A stretch of 64,000 nt of DNA from Obelidium mucronatum (lineage: Eukaryota > Chytridiomycota > Chytridiomycetes > Chytridiales > Chytriomycetaceae). The notes beneath the pieces are model-generated. The model ran no database searches. It saw nothing but the letters and a program-made list of their open reading frames with translations, and was not told the origin of the DNA. The translations under genes were made by a program, and so were the position numbers. Positions 21,160 through 31,445 of the stretch are shown here, in pieces. Position 1 is the first letter of the stretch. Each line of letters opens with the position of its first letter. Location: contig JAIVFH010000026.1 in assembly GCA_025765595.1 (NCBI GenBank), positions 280,912 through 344,911 on the forward strand, given 5' to 3'.

Positions 21160-21620
21160 ATGCCTCATACGCCACTTCAAGTTGTCCACAACGACCAAAG
21201 AGAAATATATGAGTTCCTTTTGGAGGCGGCAAGTTGCCTAACTTCTCGAGCGGGTCGCAGTCCATCACCAACTCCATCGCTATACCACCAGTCCTCGAAT
21301 GGGAGCTACCACGATATTCAAACCCGAGATAAGCAGCAGTTATTTTTGGACTTGGCCGGCAACTTCTACCATTCATCTCAATCTGCGTCATCAGCCAATC
21401 TTCTTTGCCTTCACCGATTGAGCCTTTGATTGAAAGTTGTGGAACTCGAACTCCTTCCGTTTGCAGAAGAAATGCGGCTGGGGGAGTCATCTGTGACTCG
21501 TGCTCCATTTTCCTCAAGTCAAAAGGACTAACAAACACCATGGAACTGAAACGTGGAATGGTCTCAAAGCTTCGACGAAAGGCTACTGGTGCTCAAGTGG
21601 ACAAGTTTCAACCATACTAG
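21160..21620 (+). CDS. GATA-derived protein with remodelled finger C-x7-C-x9-C-x2-C (frame break)
   Basis: MPHTPLQVVHNDQREIYEFL begins at 21160, so the shared motif sits at the very N-terminus. The frame is open to about 21400. The finger (21438-21503) lies in the -1 frame, reached near the run cttcttt at 21400, and reads SCGTRTPSVCRRNAAGGVI followed by CDSC. Compared with canonical GATA fingers, the first Cys is replaced by Ile and the invariant Trp by Cys, keeping four cysteines. A conserved basic tail (LKRGMVSKLRRK) follows. The frame change may be a one-base deletion or a small intron; I found no convincing splice pair. Activity is uncertain. Confidence 0.6.
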
Positions 21621-22013
21621 AAGGAGAGAGGGCTGCGACGGAATAACTCGATAGAAGAAAGCCAAAGAAAAATATTTAGACATTAAAATTAAAGCATTAG
21701 TACAATTTTTGATGATGGTCATTCCGTATTGATGTTACAAGCTACAATCCGATAATCCGATTATCGCTTTTACGTATATTGTGTTGCAAAAATTCATTTT
21801 CGCAGTGAGCACGTCACCGCCTCAAATTAGAATCACAAGGAAATTTTACCTGAACGATCAACAGAGATTTGAGGTTGAAGATCTCTTGTAAAAAAAGTCT
21901 TGGAAAGAGAGACATGCTGCTGGACCAAACCTGCCCCTTCTTCGAATATTCCAGCCCTCCTCAAACACCGAATATGCATCCTTCCATCGTCAATTGCGTA
22001 CAACCACCACCGC
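21621..22013. other. Intergenic region with a possible alternative N-terminus
   Basis: Mostly AT-rich spacer. Near 21914 an ATG opens a Pro/Ser-rich frame (MLLDQTCPFFEYSSPPQTPN) that looks like GATA-family N-termini. It is out of frame with the gene at 22014. It could be an upstream exon or a decayed start. Confidence 0.35.
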
Positions 22014-22427
22014 ATGATAGCTATAATCCCTGAAGATCAACGAGACGTGTATGCCTTTCTAGTCGAGACGGCAAACTGCTTCGTAAACAACAGGGATCTA
22101 AGTCCTGAGAAATCTGTATCTCCTACTTTTGGCCCCATGGCCACTGATTTGGTTTCTCTGGTCTTCGATTCTTTCATTCTACCATCAGCGAAGGATCATT
22201 TGCCAATCACACCGATTATTCCTTCTTCACGTCCGGCGGGATGCGGAACCAATACACGTTCAATTTGTCGTTGGAGTGTTTCCGGAGGAAAGACATGTCC
22301 TCCTTGTTCCTTTTATCTGCAGGCGAAAGGAATCAAAAGCCGCTGGTCGGGTCGAGGCTCAGTGAGTAGAATCAGGCGCTTGAAAAAGGAGGAACGGGCA
22401 AGGCTTAAAAGTAAACAACAGCATTAG
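22014..22427 (+). CDS. GATA-derived protein with remodelled finger C-x7-C-x9-C-x2-C
   Basis: An intact 137-residue frame from MIAIIPEDQRDVYAFLVETA, which is the cluster motif right at the start. The remodelled finger is at 22242-22307: AGCGTNTRSICRWSVSGG followed by KTCPPC. The first canonical Cys is Pro and the Trp is Cys. The C-terminus is strongly basic (GRGSVSRIRRLKKEERARLK), nearly the same as in the next two genes, which argues that this tail is under selection. With one DQ motif, one finger and one basic tail it looks like a minimal GATA-like protein. Whether it binds zinc or DNA is unknown. Confidence 0.75.
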   Translation: MIAIIPEDQRDVYAFLVETANCFVNNRDLSPEKSVSPTFGPMATDLVSLVFDSFILPSAKDHLPITPIIPSSRPAGCGTNTRSICRWSVSGGKTCPPCSFYLQAKGIKSRWSGRGSVSRIRRLKKEERARLKSKQQH

Positions 22428-22708
22428 AACATACCAGCACGTGAATAAAAATCATAGAAGCATTTATCTTCTTATTTTCAGCACGACTCGTTTACGTATC
22501 GCAATATCAAAATATAACATGAGGGGGCACCTTCCAGAAATCTAACAATATGAAAATTTTACCAATTTCAACAAATCGAAAAACTCTAAATAACGTTTCA
22601 AGTTCCAGTTTGAGTTGACTCCAAGGCTTTTTTGATATAAATATCATTTACTTTTCTTGGCTGGTTTTAGAGTTGTCATTCATTATTATTTTCTTTGATA
22701 AACAAGCA

Positions 22709-23325
22709 ATGATGAGGATTGAAGCCCCGCTTACCCTGCTTCAGCCAATCAATCCATTCTCGATGAGTCAATTGGATCAAATTGATGCATACGGATTCCC
22801 TACTAGAAACTTGTTCGTCAACAAGGCCTATCGATGGCTCAAAACGACTTCCCTCTATTGAACGAGCTGCTCTTTGATACTCCTGCCTTCAACTCAACAA
22901 ATGGCCTGTATTTCTCTGGAATGTATTCCGGAGAATTCCTGTTTACTCCGACTGCACTGATGACAATGATGCTACCTTCGCCATTGGAAATGATACACTC
23001 TTTTGATTCACTCTTACAAATACCCGCCGAAGCTTCTTTATCTTTACCAATGGCGCCAATCATTCCGTCTTCACCACCATCCCAGAAAACACTGGTATCC
23101 CACCAAAAAGCCGAGAACGATACATTTCCCTGGTGCGGAACAACGACACCATCGATTTGCCGATTAAATATGTCCGGTGGTAAAATCTGTACTTCCTGCT
23201 CAGTATACTTGCAATCTAAAGGGATCTCTAAACGTTGGGAGGGGAGAGGATCTGTGAGTCGATTAAGACGGGTTAAGAAGGAAGAAAGGCGAGATGAAAG
23301 GAGTAAACGAAAGGACATTAAATAA
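22709..23325 (+). CDS. GATA-derived protein with remodelled finger C-x7-C-x9-C-x2-C (frame break)
   Basis: An upstream frame from the ATG at 22709 carries a weakened cluster motif (MSQLDQIDAYGF). The main frame from the ATG at 22834 (MAQNDFPLLNELLFDTPAF) is in the -1 frame relative to it and holds the finger at 23134-23199: WCGTTTPSICRLNMSGG followed by KICTSC. The first canonical Cys is Phe and the Trp is Cys. The basic tail GRGSVSRLRRVKKEERRDE is conserved with its neighbours. The main frame alone gives 163 residues and may be the real product. In that case the DQ motif has been lost from it. Confidence 0.65.
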
Positions 23326-23513
23326 ATTTATAGACAAATGATAATTTACTTGCGATTTCGAATTCAACCCTATGCGTTTTTGTGGTTCAAAGAGTGTGCA
23401 CGAAGTCTTGGAAGCCTCAAATGGAATTTTTGATGATTCCAAGAATCTGGAACATCATAAATTGAACCGGCCAAGAGGACATCATTAGTAAGTCGACTTC
23501 AAATCAACTGCAA

Positions 23514-23936
23514 ATGATGATTTCTTTAAAAGAAGTACCTCGTGATCAAAAACAGGCCTATGAATTCCTCCTGAGCGTTGCTCATTCCCTTCACGCTGTT
23601 TGCGAGCCACATTTGACTGGTACTCCAAGCGCAAGCCCCGCTTTAGCTGCACGCCCAACGGAGTCAGCGATTTCAGCACATTATGACCTTGACTGTTTTG
23701 TGCCTGGAATTGAAGGGAAATCAGTGCTAGGAATCACGCCTTCACGTTGTGGGAGTACTACAATACCAATTTGTCGTTGGTCTGCCAAAGGATCATATTC
23801 ACAACGTAAAATATGCGAAACCTGTGAGAATTACTTAAAGAAGAAATGCGTGCCCAGACGTTTGGAGCTAACTCGGGGCAGTGTGTCTCGATATCGAAGA
23901 AGGATGAAGGTGGAGAGGGAGAATCGAATAAAATAG
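23514..23936 (+). CDS. GATA-derived protein with remodelled finger C-x7-C-x13-C-x2-C
   Basis: Intact 140-residue frame. The cluster motif is at the N-terminus (LKEVPRDQKQAYEFLLSV). The finger at 23748-23825 reads RCGSTTIPICRWSAKGSY, then SQRKICETC, so it has four extra residues in the loop. The first canonical Cys is Pro and the Trp is Cys, as in the three genes upstream. The basic tail is LTRGSVSRYRRRMKVERE. It is the last plus-strand member of cluster A. Confidence 0.75.
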   Translation: MMISLKEVPRDQKQAYEFLLSVAHSLHAVCEPHLTGTPSASPALAARPTESAISAHYDLDCFVPGIEGKSVLGITPSRCGSTTIPICRWSAKGSYSQRKICETCENYLKKKCVPRRLELTRGSVSRYRRRMKVERENRIK

Positions 23937-24126
23937 AATTATAAGGGGATTATACATTGGCCGTAGAATTGACTCGTATTATTTTCTTAATTCATGATAA
24001 AAACCGACAATGCCCCACTTCCGCCATGTACTTTCCGTCAACGGCATGTTGCCTCCAAAGCCAACACCCGATGAAGGATTAAAAGGTAATAAGGAGTTGT
24101 TACGGATAAATAAGTCGGATGTGTTT

Positions 24127-25380
24127 TTAGTTTTTTGCAAACACAGACAACGCGCCATTTCCTCCGCAAATTTGGCTTGTCTTTCCATCACAAGACATAT
24201 TACAACTTTTGCTCGAAACAGCATGGTTGTTGCCGAATTTAATGTCCGCCCAACACTCTGACGAATACTCCACGCCAAAAATCGTGTACCCGGCGAGAGT
24301 CGCCAAACTGGCGCACAACTCAAGGGACATGCCACCCTTTCCACTAAGCTTATTTCGAAGAAGCCGCTTTTCATTGCTGTCTTGGTAACAGTCGACGTAA
24401 CGATATCCTTTGAGGGAAGGGGTGGGTCGTCCAACAAACCTAACCATTCCCCACGACGATGGATCGTGAACTGTGCTTTGTCCATTCATACTAGCCCACA
24501 CCCACGCATCACTCTGGCTTGTTTTAGCGTAATTTCCATTTCCATCGATTGTGAGTCCCCATTGACTTCTAGCGAACTGAACTCTTACGGAGTCACCGTT
24601 ATTGGGCGCACCTTGTTTGCTAGAGAATCGCGAGACTCCAGCCCAAGGTATAGCAAGTTCAACTGCCCATCCTCGATCAACATCACCAGGTCGATTCAAA
24701 GTTCCTTTCACTCGAACTTTACTGATTAACCCGCTAATTTCATTTGGACTTGTTGCGTGACCTACTTGGTTGTACGGCTTATCCAAACTCAATTGCCATG
24801 TTGTTCCTAATGCGTTGATTTCGAATTCATAATAGTTGAGCCCATCGCTTTCCGGGTCCAAAAAAACTTCAAAGTTGTTTTCCAGGTAGAGTGGGGAGTT
24901 TCGCGTTTTCATGTTCGCCCACACATCAGGGTCTTGTAAACGGGCTCCAATATACAAATATTGATTGTCCCAGAGCATCATCGCAGTAGTAGTGTATCGT
25001 GGAGTGGGGCCATTACCAGTGATATCAATGAAAGTTGATGTTGACGCAGCGTTAGACCAAGGTCCAGACAGGGATCCATCCAAAGGAGGTTTCTTGGAAG
25101 TGAATTTGCAGGAATAAGTAGGAGCGGAAAGTAATTGGGCATTTGAGGCAGATTGAGACCCAACTCCTGGAATAACCAAACAGACTCCAACAAACACAGA
25201 CCACTTGATACGCGACTGCCCAGTAGTCGACTTCCGAATCCTTTGAGAACCAGCCGATGTCTGTTCGCGCTCAATAAGCTGATTGAGCATGATGTCAGTT
25301 TCGTTTGAGCAATTTAATTGCAGATGCTTCTTGTTCCACTCACGATTTACAGCAATTAACTTATTCCGCGACACCCCCAT
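24127..25380 (-). CDS. Membrane-anchored CBM9-like protein with one WSC domain
   Basis: Third member of the family at 3898 and 6140. I start at MGVSRNKLIAVNREW (25380); a later in-frame Met before LNQLIEREQ is possible. One membrane segment (IKWSVFVGVCLVIPGVGS) precedes the CBM9-like domain with LWDNQYLYIGARLQDPDVW and NNFEVFLDPESDGLNYYEFE. A single WSC domain closes the protein (GYRYVDCYQDSN, ECWAD, CNMSC, CGGNGALSVFAKN). This WSC is most like the fourth WSC of the gene at 3898, so the copy probably arose from a precursor that lost or never gained the inner repeats. It lies between GATA cluster A and the mitochondrial pair. Confidence 0.85.
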   Translation of the reverse strand: MGVSRNKLIAVNREWNKKHLQLNCSNETDIMLNQLIEREQTSAGSQRIRKSTTGQSRIKWSVFVGVCLVIPGVGSQSASNAQLLSAPTYSCKFTSKKPPLDGSLSGPWSNAASTSTFIDITGNGPTPRYTTTAMMLWDNQYLYIGARLQDPDVWANMKTRNSPLYLENNFEVFLDPESDGLNYYEFEINALGTTWQLSLDKPYNQVGHATSPNEISGLISKVRVKGTLNRPGDVDRGWAVELAIPWAGVSRFSSKQGAPNNGDSVRVQFARSQWGLTIDGNGNYAKTSQSDAWVWASMNGQSTVHDPSSWGMVRFVGRPTPSLKGYRYVDCYQDSNEKRLLRNKLSGKGGMSLELCASLATLAGYTIFGVEYSSECWADIKFGNNHAVSSKSCNMSCDGKTSQICGGNGALSVFAKN

Positions 25381-25456
25381 GTGAACTAGCCTAGCCAATC
25401 AGTTATCGTGGTTTTATTGATTCGTGATGGTCAAAATAGCGTGGGGTTAAACACAT

Positions 25457-26582
25457 TCATAGTCCCTTCTCCTCTTCAAGCACGCGTGGATGAATTAAAA
25501 AGTTATCCAAGTCAGCAACTTTCCAGGACCCATCTTCAGGAAATTCCTTGACGAAATGCGATGTCTCCATCCTCACACTTATTCCATCCAAATCAACGGA
25601 GCCAGAAGCCACGACAGCCCCATCGGAAACCTGGGTCAACGAATACCCCAACTTCATATCACTTCCAGATACATCTGAATCAATGGCTAGCACCTGTCCC
25701 AACAGCATGACTTTTCGTTTCCATTGAAAATCAGGAATAGCAGCCATCACACCGTCCTCTGCGTCTTCATCGCCTTCGAGTTCCCCGGGTTCATAGACGT
25801 ATTCGAAACAGATTTCCCGGAATATTTTGCGTTCCAAAGGGATTTGGAGACCATTTGTAGATGAAGGGCGCATTTTACCAGCAGTTGGTTTTGTGATAAT
25901 CTTTCGCGTGAATGCAACCAAATGATATCGCGAGGTAACTGGTCCACGCAAGAGAGTTGAAGTGGCCATATGTTCTTCACCAAACGTGATCCAAAAGTGT
26001 TTGGGCGTTACGTTGAGACCCTCTTCATCCTCTGCATCTTCTTTTGTTTCGTTGTGATTCCACTTGAGATTCAAAATAACGTCTTCTTTGAAGAGTCCTT
26101 GATGTGCTTTACTTAGTTCCGTCAATAGGCCATCTGCCACGCAGGTTCTTAGGGAGAGGCCTTGTGGTGATTGCAAGTCTCCGTCCCACCCACTCAGGCG
26201 CTCAATGACAGCTGGTAGAGCGTATTTAACACCGTCTTGGAATTGATCAGGAAAAAAGTCAGGAGAGTCTTTGGCTTCTGGGTGGAGTGTTGAGGGGGTG
26301 CCAAATCGACCGTTGATAAATCCCGTCCCTAAAAACGAAGCACTCTGTATTTGATGACTGTGCGTGGTTTTTTCGCTTTAGTTTACCTGCAGTGAAAGCC
26401 ATCTTTAGTCGCATCGGCATCAGGATGGATCGTTCATGCCAAGGGGCTCCTGGGAACTGTTCGAAATATCCCCGTCTGCTTTCACTTAGATCCAAGAGGC
26501 GGATGGGGTAATTCGCTAGGAGTTCTTTGGAAAAGATTGGCTGGGAAGTTGTGAAGTGACGTGTTGCGAGTCGTTTTATCAT
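25457..26582 (-). CDS. Mitochondrial MAIP1/Tim44-like protein, copy 1
   Basis: Two exons. MIKRLATRHFTTSQPIFSKE (26582) is a plain mitochondrial presequence. A GTAAAC..TTAG intron joins MAFTAG to TGFINGRFG. The body has FFPDQFQDGVKYALPAVIE, RLSGWDG and a C-terminal half with FWITFGEEHMATSTLLRGPV and GSWKVADLDNFLIHPRV. The layout recalls human MAIP1, a matrix protein interacting with m-AAA protease, and Tim44-like folds in general (helical lead, sheet with an IxFG strand, end in W-x-I/V-A). I know this from memory only, so function is tentative. The next gene at 26754 is a tandem paralogue. Confidence 0.6.
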
Positions 26583-26753
26583 TTTCTTTATTAAATTACT
26601 TTTATTAATAATACACGTATCTTTATTTCTTTCTTTCTTTGAGCCATGTATCCCGGAAGATAATATACAATATTCAAGTGGATATCCTGACATTAAGGGT
26701 TTGAGGTTGTTCTATTTCAGCAAAGGCGGTATATTCTCTCTCCCAAAGCAAGT

Positions 26754-27856
26754 TCACACTGTCAAAACAGGTTTCCTCTCCTCCTCCACAACCCTCGGAG
26801 ATATCAAATAATGATCCACATCCGCAATCTTCCAAACCCCATTCTCTGGAAACTCTTTCCCCACAAAATGCGAACTCTCCATCCTTATTCCCATCCCCGC
26901 CAAATCCACATCCCCAGACTCCACAACAACACCATCTTCCAACCTTGTCACCTCGAAACTCAGCATACTAGCCAACACCGTGGAGTCCACAGCAACTCTG
27001 CGGCCCATGGAAGCGTCTGATAACCTGACTGAGGGGACTTGCCAAGGAGGGATAAACTCAAAGTCTTCACCCAGTCCTTCATCATTATAAACGCATTCTA
27101 AACAGACATCCCGCCATACATGTGTTCCTTGCGTGTTGTTGTTGCGGTTCGTGTTGGAGGCAGCAATCCGTCGGGTGAACATGACTGCATCATCGCGGTC
27201 CACCACAGGCCCTCTCAGCAACGTACTCGTGGCGTTTTTGAAGGTTCCAAACGTGATCCAAATGTTATCAGGAGCCACAGGGAATGCGCCCGTGTTTGTA
27301 TCCAAGAAAGACCCAGCAATAAAGCTATCGTAGCGGAACGATATACTGTGTCCGCTTTCGGTGATTAATCCATGTATTTTCGAGAATGAGTCAAGAAGTG
27401 TTGGTGTCATGATCTTGGTGAGTTGTACATGTTGCTGTTGGTGGTGGTCCCGTCCCATCCACTTAGACGATCAAAGAGAGTGGGTAATGCTTGGGAAACT
27501 CCCTGTTGAAATTGCCGTGGGTAAAACGGCTTTCCGGAGTCCGTTTTGAAACACAGGTTCAGAAAGGTTTTGCCGGCAAATCGGGCCAGTAGTAAGCGGA
27601 CGGGAAGTGAAACAAGTCTTTCGAATCTAAATATTAATAGTTTTTTTGGTTGTCGTTGAGCTCTTGTTTGTGCATTGTGGAGTGGGTTTGCAGTGTTGAC
27701 ATACAATGAGGCATTGGGAGCTGGAAAGTCAAAGTAGTTTTTTCGTTCGATCTCTGCAGGATACAGTCGAATCGGGTATGAGGCAATCAGCTGTTTGATT
27801 GAAGGAACCGGCGGTCGATTTTGGGTTGTTGTTGAAAAGGCCCTGAAACGAAACAT
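26754..27856 (-). CDS. Mitochondrial MAIP1/Tim44-like protein, copy 2 (frame change inside)
   Basis: Tandem paralogue of the gene at 25457. MFRFRAFSTTTQNRPPVPS (27856) is a mitochondrial-type start. SIKQLIASYPIRLYPAEIE and QQGVSQALPTLFDRLSGWDG follow. The downstream half (LTKIMTPTLLDSFSKIHGLI, IWITFGTFKNATSTLLRGPV, WKIADVDHYLISPRV) is in another frame. The switch is within 27407-27458, right after SGWDG. I see no normal intron there, so a one-base change or assembly error is likely unless a short unusual intron is used. Both halves are well conserved with copy 1, so any break is recent. Confidence 0.58.
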
Positions 27857-27999
27857 TAATAATATTATATTATCCAAAAGAACTTTTCTTTGACATCACA
27901 GATTTATTTATAATACAATAATATATATGTACAAAATACAAATATCAGGGAAGTAACGAGGAGGTAATTCAAGTCTTGGCAATAAATGGTGCCAATTAT

Positions 28000-28284
28000 T
28001 CATCGCTTGGCTTTTGGGCGTGGTTCAAATCCTTCAATCAGCCTGCGTAAAGTCTCTACTTGGAACGGAGACAGAAGTGGTCGGGATTCATTCGAATTAG
28101 AGCCACTGCTGCTACCAGTACTCCTGCCAGGGGAGCAAGTCCGCGTCGGCTTTGGGTTACATGCGATAGTTGTAGCTGTTTCGGGTTTTTGCCGCACGAG
28201 CAGTTGCTTGGTCAACAAAGAGATGCTAGAGTTGTCATCTTGTTGCTTTCGCGGGGAATACAATGGTTGCTTTTCAAAGAGCAT
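28000..28284 (-). CDS. Short hypothetical protein
   Basis: A 94-residue open frame from an ATG at 28284 with Ser/Pro/Arg-rich middle and a possible helix near the end (LLSPFQVETLRRLIEGF). I do not recognise it. The opposite strand is also open here, so coding status is uncertain. Confidence 0.3.
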   Translation of the reverse strand: MLFEKQPLYSPRKQQDDNSSISLLTKQLLVRQKPETATTIACNPKPTRTCSPGRSTGSSSGSNSNESRPLLSPFQVETLRRLIEGFEPRPKAKR

Positions 28285-28876
28285 TTTTACCTAAGTTTTT
28301 TGTCGATCGATTCTTGGCTAACACACACACATGTGGAGAAGAACAAAAAAAAAGAGGGTTTTTAGAAAAAATAACGATTCGCTGCGAATTTGGTGTCCAA
28401 AGACTTTTGTTTCTTTCCTTCTCTATTTCGCACCTGTTTTTTTTTTGTTTGGCTGTTGACGTTCTTCAAGGGTTAACCGGGAATCACTCAAACGCAAGGC
28501 CCATTTTGTGTAAACTGCGTTGAGCAAGATCTACGTACAAACAATTCACTTCTGTTTTTTTTCAAACCTCTCATCCAATTTCAAATGAATAATTCAAGTG
28601 GCACCATGAATAATTTCGGCCTCCCCAAATTGAACAATTTCTTTTTGTCATCACCCCAAATTGAAAAAAAAAAAAATCAAAAATACCCTCAGATCACGTC
28701 AAAGTCAAAAAAAAAAAAAAAGAGGAAAGAGTTTATGTAAAGATCTACTATACGTTATTTTATTATAGGGGGGAGCGGAAGGGATAGAATCAATCACCGA
28801 AAAAAAAACACAACAAGAAAAGAATACAGCTCAAGATCCCGAAAAGAAAAAATAAACAAACAACTGGTTATTTTCC
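28285..28876. other. Intergenic AT-rich region with A tracts
   Basis: No gene visible. Contains A tracts near 28665 and 28708 and pyrimidine runs. It separates the mitochondrial pair from GATA cluster B. Confidence 0.4.
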
Positions 28877-29845
28877 TTACGCAAAGTCCGCGTCACTATC
28901 TGAATCCACATCTTGAGCATGACTCACGGCCACAACAACCGCCGCTGCACCAGCACCAGGCGAAGACCGCTTTCTCTTTTTAACTTGCACTGCATTCGGG
29001 TCCTTCACTCTCGCTCTCCGTCTCTGCACAGCCGTTCCCCCCACCTTAACAACTCTATGAACCCCATTCATGCGAAAGTAAACTCCACAAGCGTTACACA
29101 CTCTGTTCCCGCTCAAATCCCGACGCCACATTGGCGTTACGCTTGTTTGGCAGTTGATGCACGTGTGTACTTTGGGCGCCAGTTGTTTGTTTGGTGATGT
29201 TGATGATGATGAAAGCGAGGATTCGTGGGCTGGCGGTGGAGATTGCATTTCAGTGACAGTGATTGGGGACGGTGACATTGCTGGAGAGTGTCTTGCTGTT
29301 ACTGTACAGCTTGGTGAGATTGGTGGTGGTGTTGATGTGACTGTAGATGCCGAAGGAGTGCGATGTTGTGATGGTGGTGATGATAAGTCATGATGAGTGA
29401 TATGGTGGTTGTGGTGGTGGTTGTGGTTGAGGGGTGAAATGTCCGCCATCGAAGGCATCCCGCAACCAGCGGCATCCAGGAACTGAAACAGTTCTTGTGT
29501 CTGTTGTTGTTGTAGAAGCTGTTGTTGTTGTTGCTGTAGCTGTCTGGCAGCGATCATGAGTTGGTTTTGGGCTGCTTGTAACTGTTCGAATCCAGAGGTG
29601 AAGGGGAAGGCAAACTCGTTCATGAGCATTGCTGAAGGGTGGAGGAAGAAGAAGGAGGGCAGGTCACTGGACGTTGTGGCGGTGGCTGAAGAGCCACTGC
29701 CGGCAGGGGTAGTGTTGAACAGCAGCTGTTGCTGCTGTACCTGTTCAGTCTTTATCGTTGGCTGCAGACAGGGACTGGACAGTGCCGCTGGTGGAGCTGG
29801 GTTCAAAAAGTCCCACAGTGAGTCCGAGTGTTCGTTTGCAAACAT
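28877..29845 (-). CDS. GATA zinc-finger transcription factor (cluster B, GGTA subgroup)
   Basis: A single exon of 322 residues from MFANEHSDSLWDFLNPAPP. The N-terminal part is rich in Gln and His. The finger near residues 235-260 is canonical: CINC, 17 residues with TPMWRRDLSG, CNACGVYFRMN. It is followed by RVVKVGGTAVQRRRARVKD, which closely matches the AreA-like gene at 31446. The DQ-x3-YEFLL motif of the other cluster members is missing, and so is DUF1752. The pair 28877/31446 thus forms its own subgroup. Confidence 0.88.
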   Translation of the reverse strand: MFANEHSDSLWDFLNPAPPAALSSPCLQPTIKTEQVQQQQLLFNTTPAGSGSSATATTSSDLPSFFFLHPSAMLMNEFAFPFTSGFEQLQAAQNQLMIAARQLQQQQQQLLQQQQTQELFQFLDAAGCGMPSMADISPLNHNHHHNHHITHHDLSSPPSQHRTPSASTVTSTPPPISPSCTVTARHSPAMSPSPITVTEMQSPPPAHESSLSSSSTSPNKQLAPKVHTCINCQTSVTPMWRRDLSGNRVCNACGVYFRMNGVHRVVKVGGTAVQRRRARVKDPNAVQVKKRKRSSPGAGAAAVVVAVSHAQDVDSDSDADFA

Positions 29846-31445
29846 GTCCGTTTCTATTTTCTTTTTCTGTGTTTTTTTTCCCTAAGAACCTTAAGGGGGA
29901 AAGCACTGGCAAGAAAAAAAAAATCTCACTTGCAAAATTTTCGTTGCTTCGAGCCTCCCAAAAATGTCTTTTTCCCTCCCTGGCTTGACACATAAGCCGT
30001 CCATCTCCATTTTTTTTGTCGTTTTCTGTTATCTTTTTGACATTTCTCGTGACACGAAGCGATGTGCTGTTGCTGAACATTCCAACGAGAAAACTTCCTA
30101 GCATCTTGAAACAAAACGGCAAACACTTTTCTTTCGAAACAAGAGGGGATTCCTTTTTGCGGTGCTGTTCTGAAACAAGCTGCCCCCAATCATGAAAATG
30201 AGACTCCAAGGGTGGCACTTTTTCTTTCCTGATGAATTTCCCTTATCATTGAAATCAAATTCGCGGATATCACTGGTATCACAGAAGCAACATTTGTGTA
30301 GAAGCCGACTCTTTGAGAATATAATGCGTTTCTTTTTGCGTTCGACATCAATGACACATGCATGATGATAAGATCGTTCTGACATGAAAGGGGTCTTCTT
30401 GGAAAAAAAAAAAAAAAAGACACAAGCAGAAGTCCAAAAGAATCCAGAAACCTTTTCGATTTTTCCAAAGAGATTACGCTTTTCAAGCAGATTACAATGA
30501 CATGAAGAAACAACATCGAAATGTCAAGGATTTCTAGAGACAACGACAATTTTCCCCACAAGTTATTGATGATGAATCGGACCGAAATCAGAAAGAGGGC
30601 CAATATTATCCACAAGACCAAAGTAGATGGGGGGGAGGAAGACGACCAAATTGGGTTCATCAATAACTGACGTTATATGCTGCATTATATGCTCACGTCT
30701 GTGCCACCAAAATTTCCCTCCAAATAACTTGAGAATATCCTGATCGTTTTGGTTTGCGAATTCGCTCATCGCTTTCGAAAGAGAAAAAAAACGGAAGGCA
30801 GTGGGGTCGGGCTGGTTTTCCTTTCAAATCGCCGCCGCAAAGCTGAAAGAATTATCGGTAATCGTACTGCGCAACGTTGAAACGCTATCGACATAATCAC
30901 TGTGACGCAAATATTCTGCCCTTCTTTTTCTCTGGGGTTCTTTTTTTATCGTTGTAAATCGTTGTAGATAGATAGAAACCGTTGGAATACAAATAGATAG
31001 GAACCTTTTTTTTTCTATCTAAAGAGAAACAAAAGCACGCACCACCACGTGTTACTTTATTTGGGCGTTCGCTGAGATGATTTTCTATCTTATCATATTG
31101 AATCCGGCCGGACTTTTGGGCAATCTTTTCCCCCCAAACTATCGAGAAAAAAAAACATTCTAAAAAAGACGAGAAAGGAGACACGCACACAACACACACT
31201 GCTTTCTGTAGAAAAAAACAATAGTTAAAAGTCAAGATATCATATTGATAAAAAAGGTGACATTTTTATTTTATTCCAAGAAAAATAGAAGTGTTTAAAA
31301 AAAAAACACATCACACACGTCGAACCGACGGGAAATTATACACACAAAGTGGCGGTTAAAACTAAAACTAAACTTAAAAAGCACTAAAAAAAAACTTAAT
31401 AGCAAGGGACAACAGCTGTTGATAACCTTCTCCGCCTGTGTTTTT
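29846..31445. other. Long intergenic region
   Basis: About 1.6 kb with no convincing gene. Open frames on both strands are compositionally biased (Phe, Lys, Ser) and have no motif. A tracts near 30399-30416 and scattered T runs. It probably contains the promoter of the gene at 28877 and the 3' region of 31446. Confidence 0.4.

Noticed and set aside
23979..24485. A minus-strand open frame of 168 codons next to the CBM9/WSC gene
   Set aside because: It overlaps the WSC domain of the gene at 24127 in another frame and has no independent motif.
30190..30663. A 157-residue minus-strand open frame in the long intergenic region
   Set aside because: Composition is Phe/Ile/Lys-biased, there is no motif, and it overlaps other equally open frames. 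It looks like chance.
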